Positions 14,611 through 14,679 of a stretch of 14,679 bases of DNA are shown here, in pieces. Source of the stretch: Akkermansiaceae bacterium UBA5688 (GTDB lineage Bacteria > Verrucomicrobiota > Verrucomicrobiia > Verrucomicrobiales > Akkermansiaceae); contig DIHU01000064.1 of the NCBI GenBank assembly GCA_002420315.1, positions 24,002 through 38,680 of the forward strand, given 5' to 3'. Positions within the stretch are counted from its first letter, which is position 1. Every line of letters begins with the position of its first letter. Made by a program: the position numbers and the translations under genes. Under the pieces are notes generated by a model. It was given only the letters and a program-made list of their open reading frames with translations, had not been told where the DNA came from and ran no database searches.

Positions 14611-14679
14611 CCATGAATCAATTTTAAGATTCGTGAATTGAGCACGCGAATGATCCTTCCTTTTTATGGGTAGGCTGTT
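14611..14679. other. 3' intergenic edge, no gene identified
   Basis: After the GH-GT stop codon there are 69 AT-rich bases. A 5-bp hairpin (GAATC at 14615-14619 with GATTC at 14628-14632) has no T tract and is a poor terminator. An ATG at 14666 could begin another gene, but only four codons are visible. Confidence 0.3.

Noticed and set aside
14615..14632. Terminator after the GH-GT gene
   Set aside because: The stem has only 5 bp, there is an AT-rich 8-base loop, and no U tract follows.
1..14679. tRNA (including tRNA-Sec), rRNA, CRISPR, insertion sequence or phage genes
   Set aside because: No cloverleaf, conserved rRNA segment, regularly spaced repeats, transposase or integrase was seen on either strand by eye.

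Overview
This window most resembles a free-living Gram-negative bacterium. My best guess is Verrucomicrobiota or a neighbouring PVC lineage, inferred from gene content and style rather than from any marker gene. Supporting signs are type IV pilus ATPases, a lipoprotein ApbE, a large ScsB/DsbD-type protein with a signal peptide, a glycosidase-glycosyltransferase fusion, and an almost complete lack of Shine-Dalgarno sequences before start codons. There are no rRNA or tRNA genes, insertion sequences, CRISPR arrays or long repeats, and no gap between genes exceeds 165 bases.

Layout. Bases 1-1194 are the 3' part of gatB (+), running off the left edge. It converges on a two-gene minus-strand unit, a YjbR/MmcQ-like protein (2002-2355) followed one base later by a PPP-type metallophosphatase (1332-2000). 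Divergent from these, on the plus strand, are a HAD hydrolase (2493-3134), an ApbE-type FAD:protein FMN transferase lipoprotein whose start overlaps the HAD stop (3134-4135), and two tandem PilT-like ATPases (4198-5253, 5273-6361). These converge on a minus-strand group: a DsbD-like thiol:disulfide reductase (10117-12336), a 10-segment FtsX/MacB-like permease (6900-9974), and a small membrane-anchored helical-repeat protein (6377-6895). Divergent from DsbD, on the plus strand, is a 702-residue fusion of a clan GH-A-like glycosidase and a family 2 glycosyltransferase (12502-14610).

The main discovery is in the DsbD-like gene. Its reading frame meets a TGA exactly where the first, nucleophilic cysteine of the C-terminal thioredoxin CxxC motif should be (Trp-TGA-Ala-Thr-Cys-Lys), and the same frame then encodes the rest of a normal thioredoxin domain. 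A 7-bp hairpin with a 5-base loop carrying G at its second position lies 18-36 bases after the TGA, where a bacterial SECIS element is expected. Another gene here (HAD) ends at TGA, so TGA still acts as a stop in this genome. The simplest reading is a selenoprotein DsbD with a UATC active site. Automatic annotation would split it into a 'truncated DsbD' and a spurious 85-residue ORF.

Functional links. DsbD would move reducing power from cytoplasmic thioredoxin across the inner membrane to periplasmic thiols, with selenocysteine at the exit site. ApbE also acts outside the cytoplasm, attaching FMN to redox-complex subunits. The FtsX-like permease and its helical-repeat partner look like a translational unit lacking an adjacent ATPase. 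The PilT pair would power pilus retraction, and the fusion protein probably acts in surface polysaccharide synthesis.
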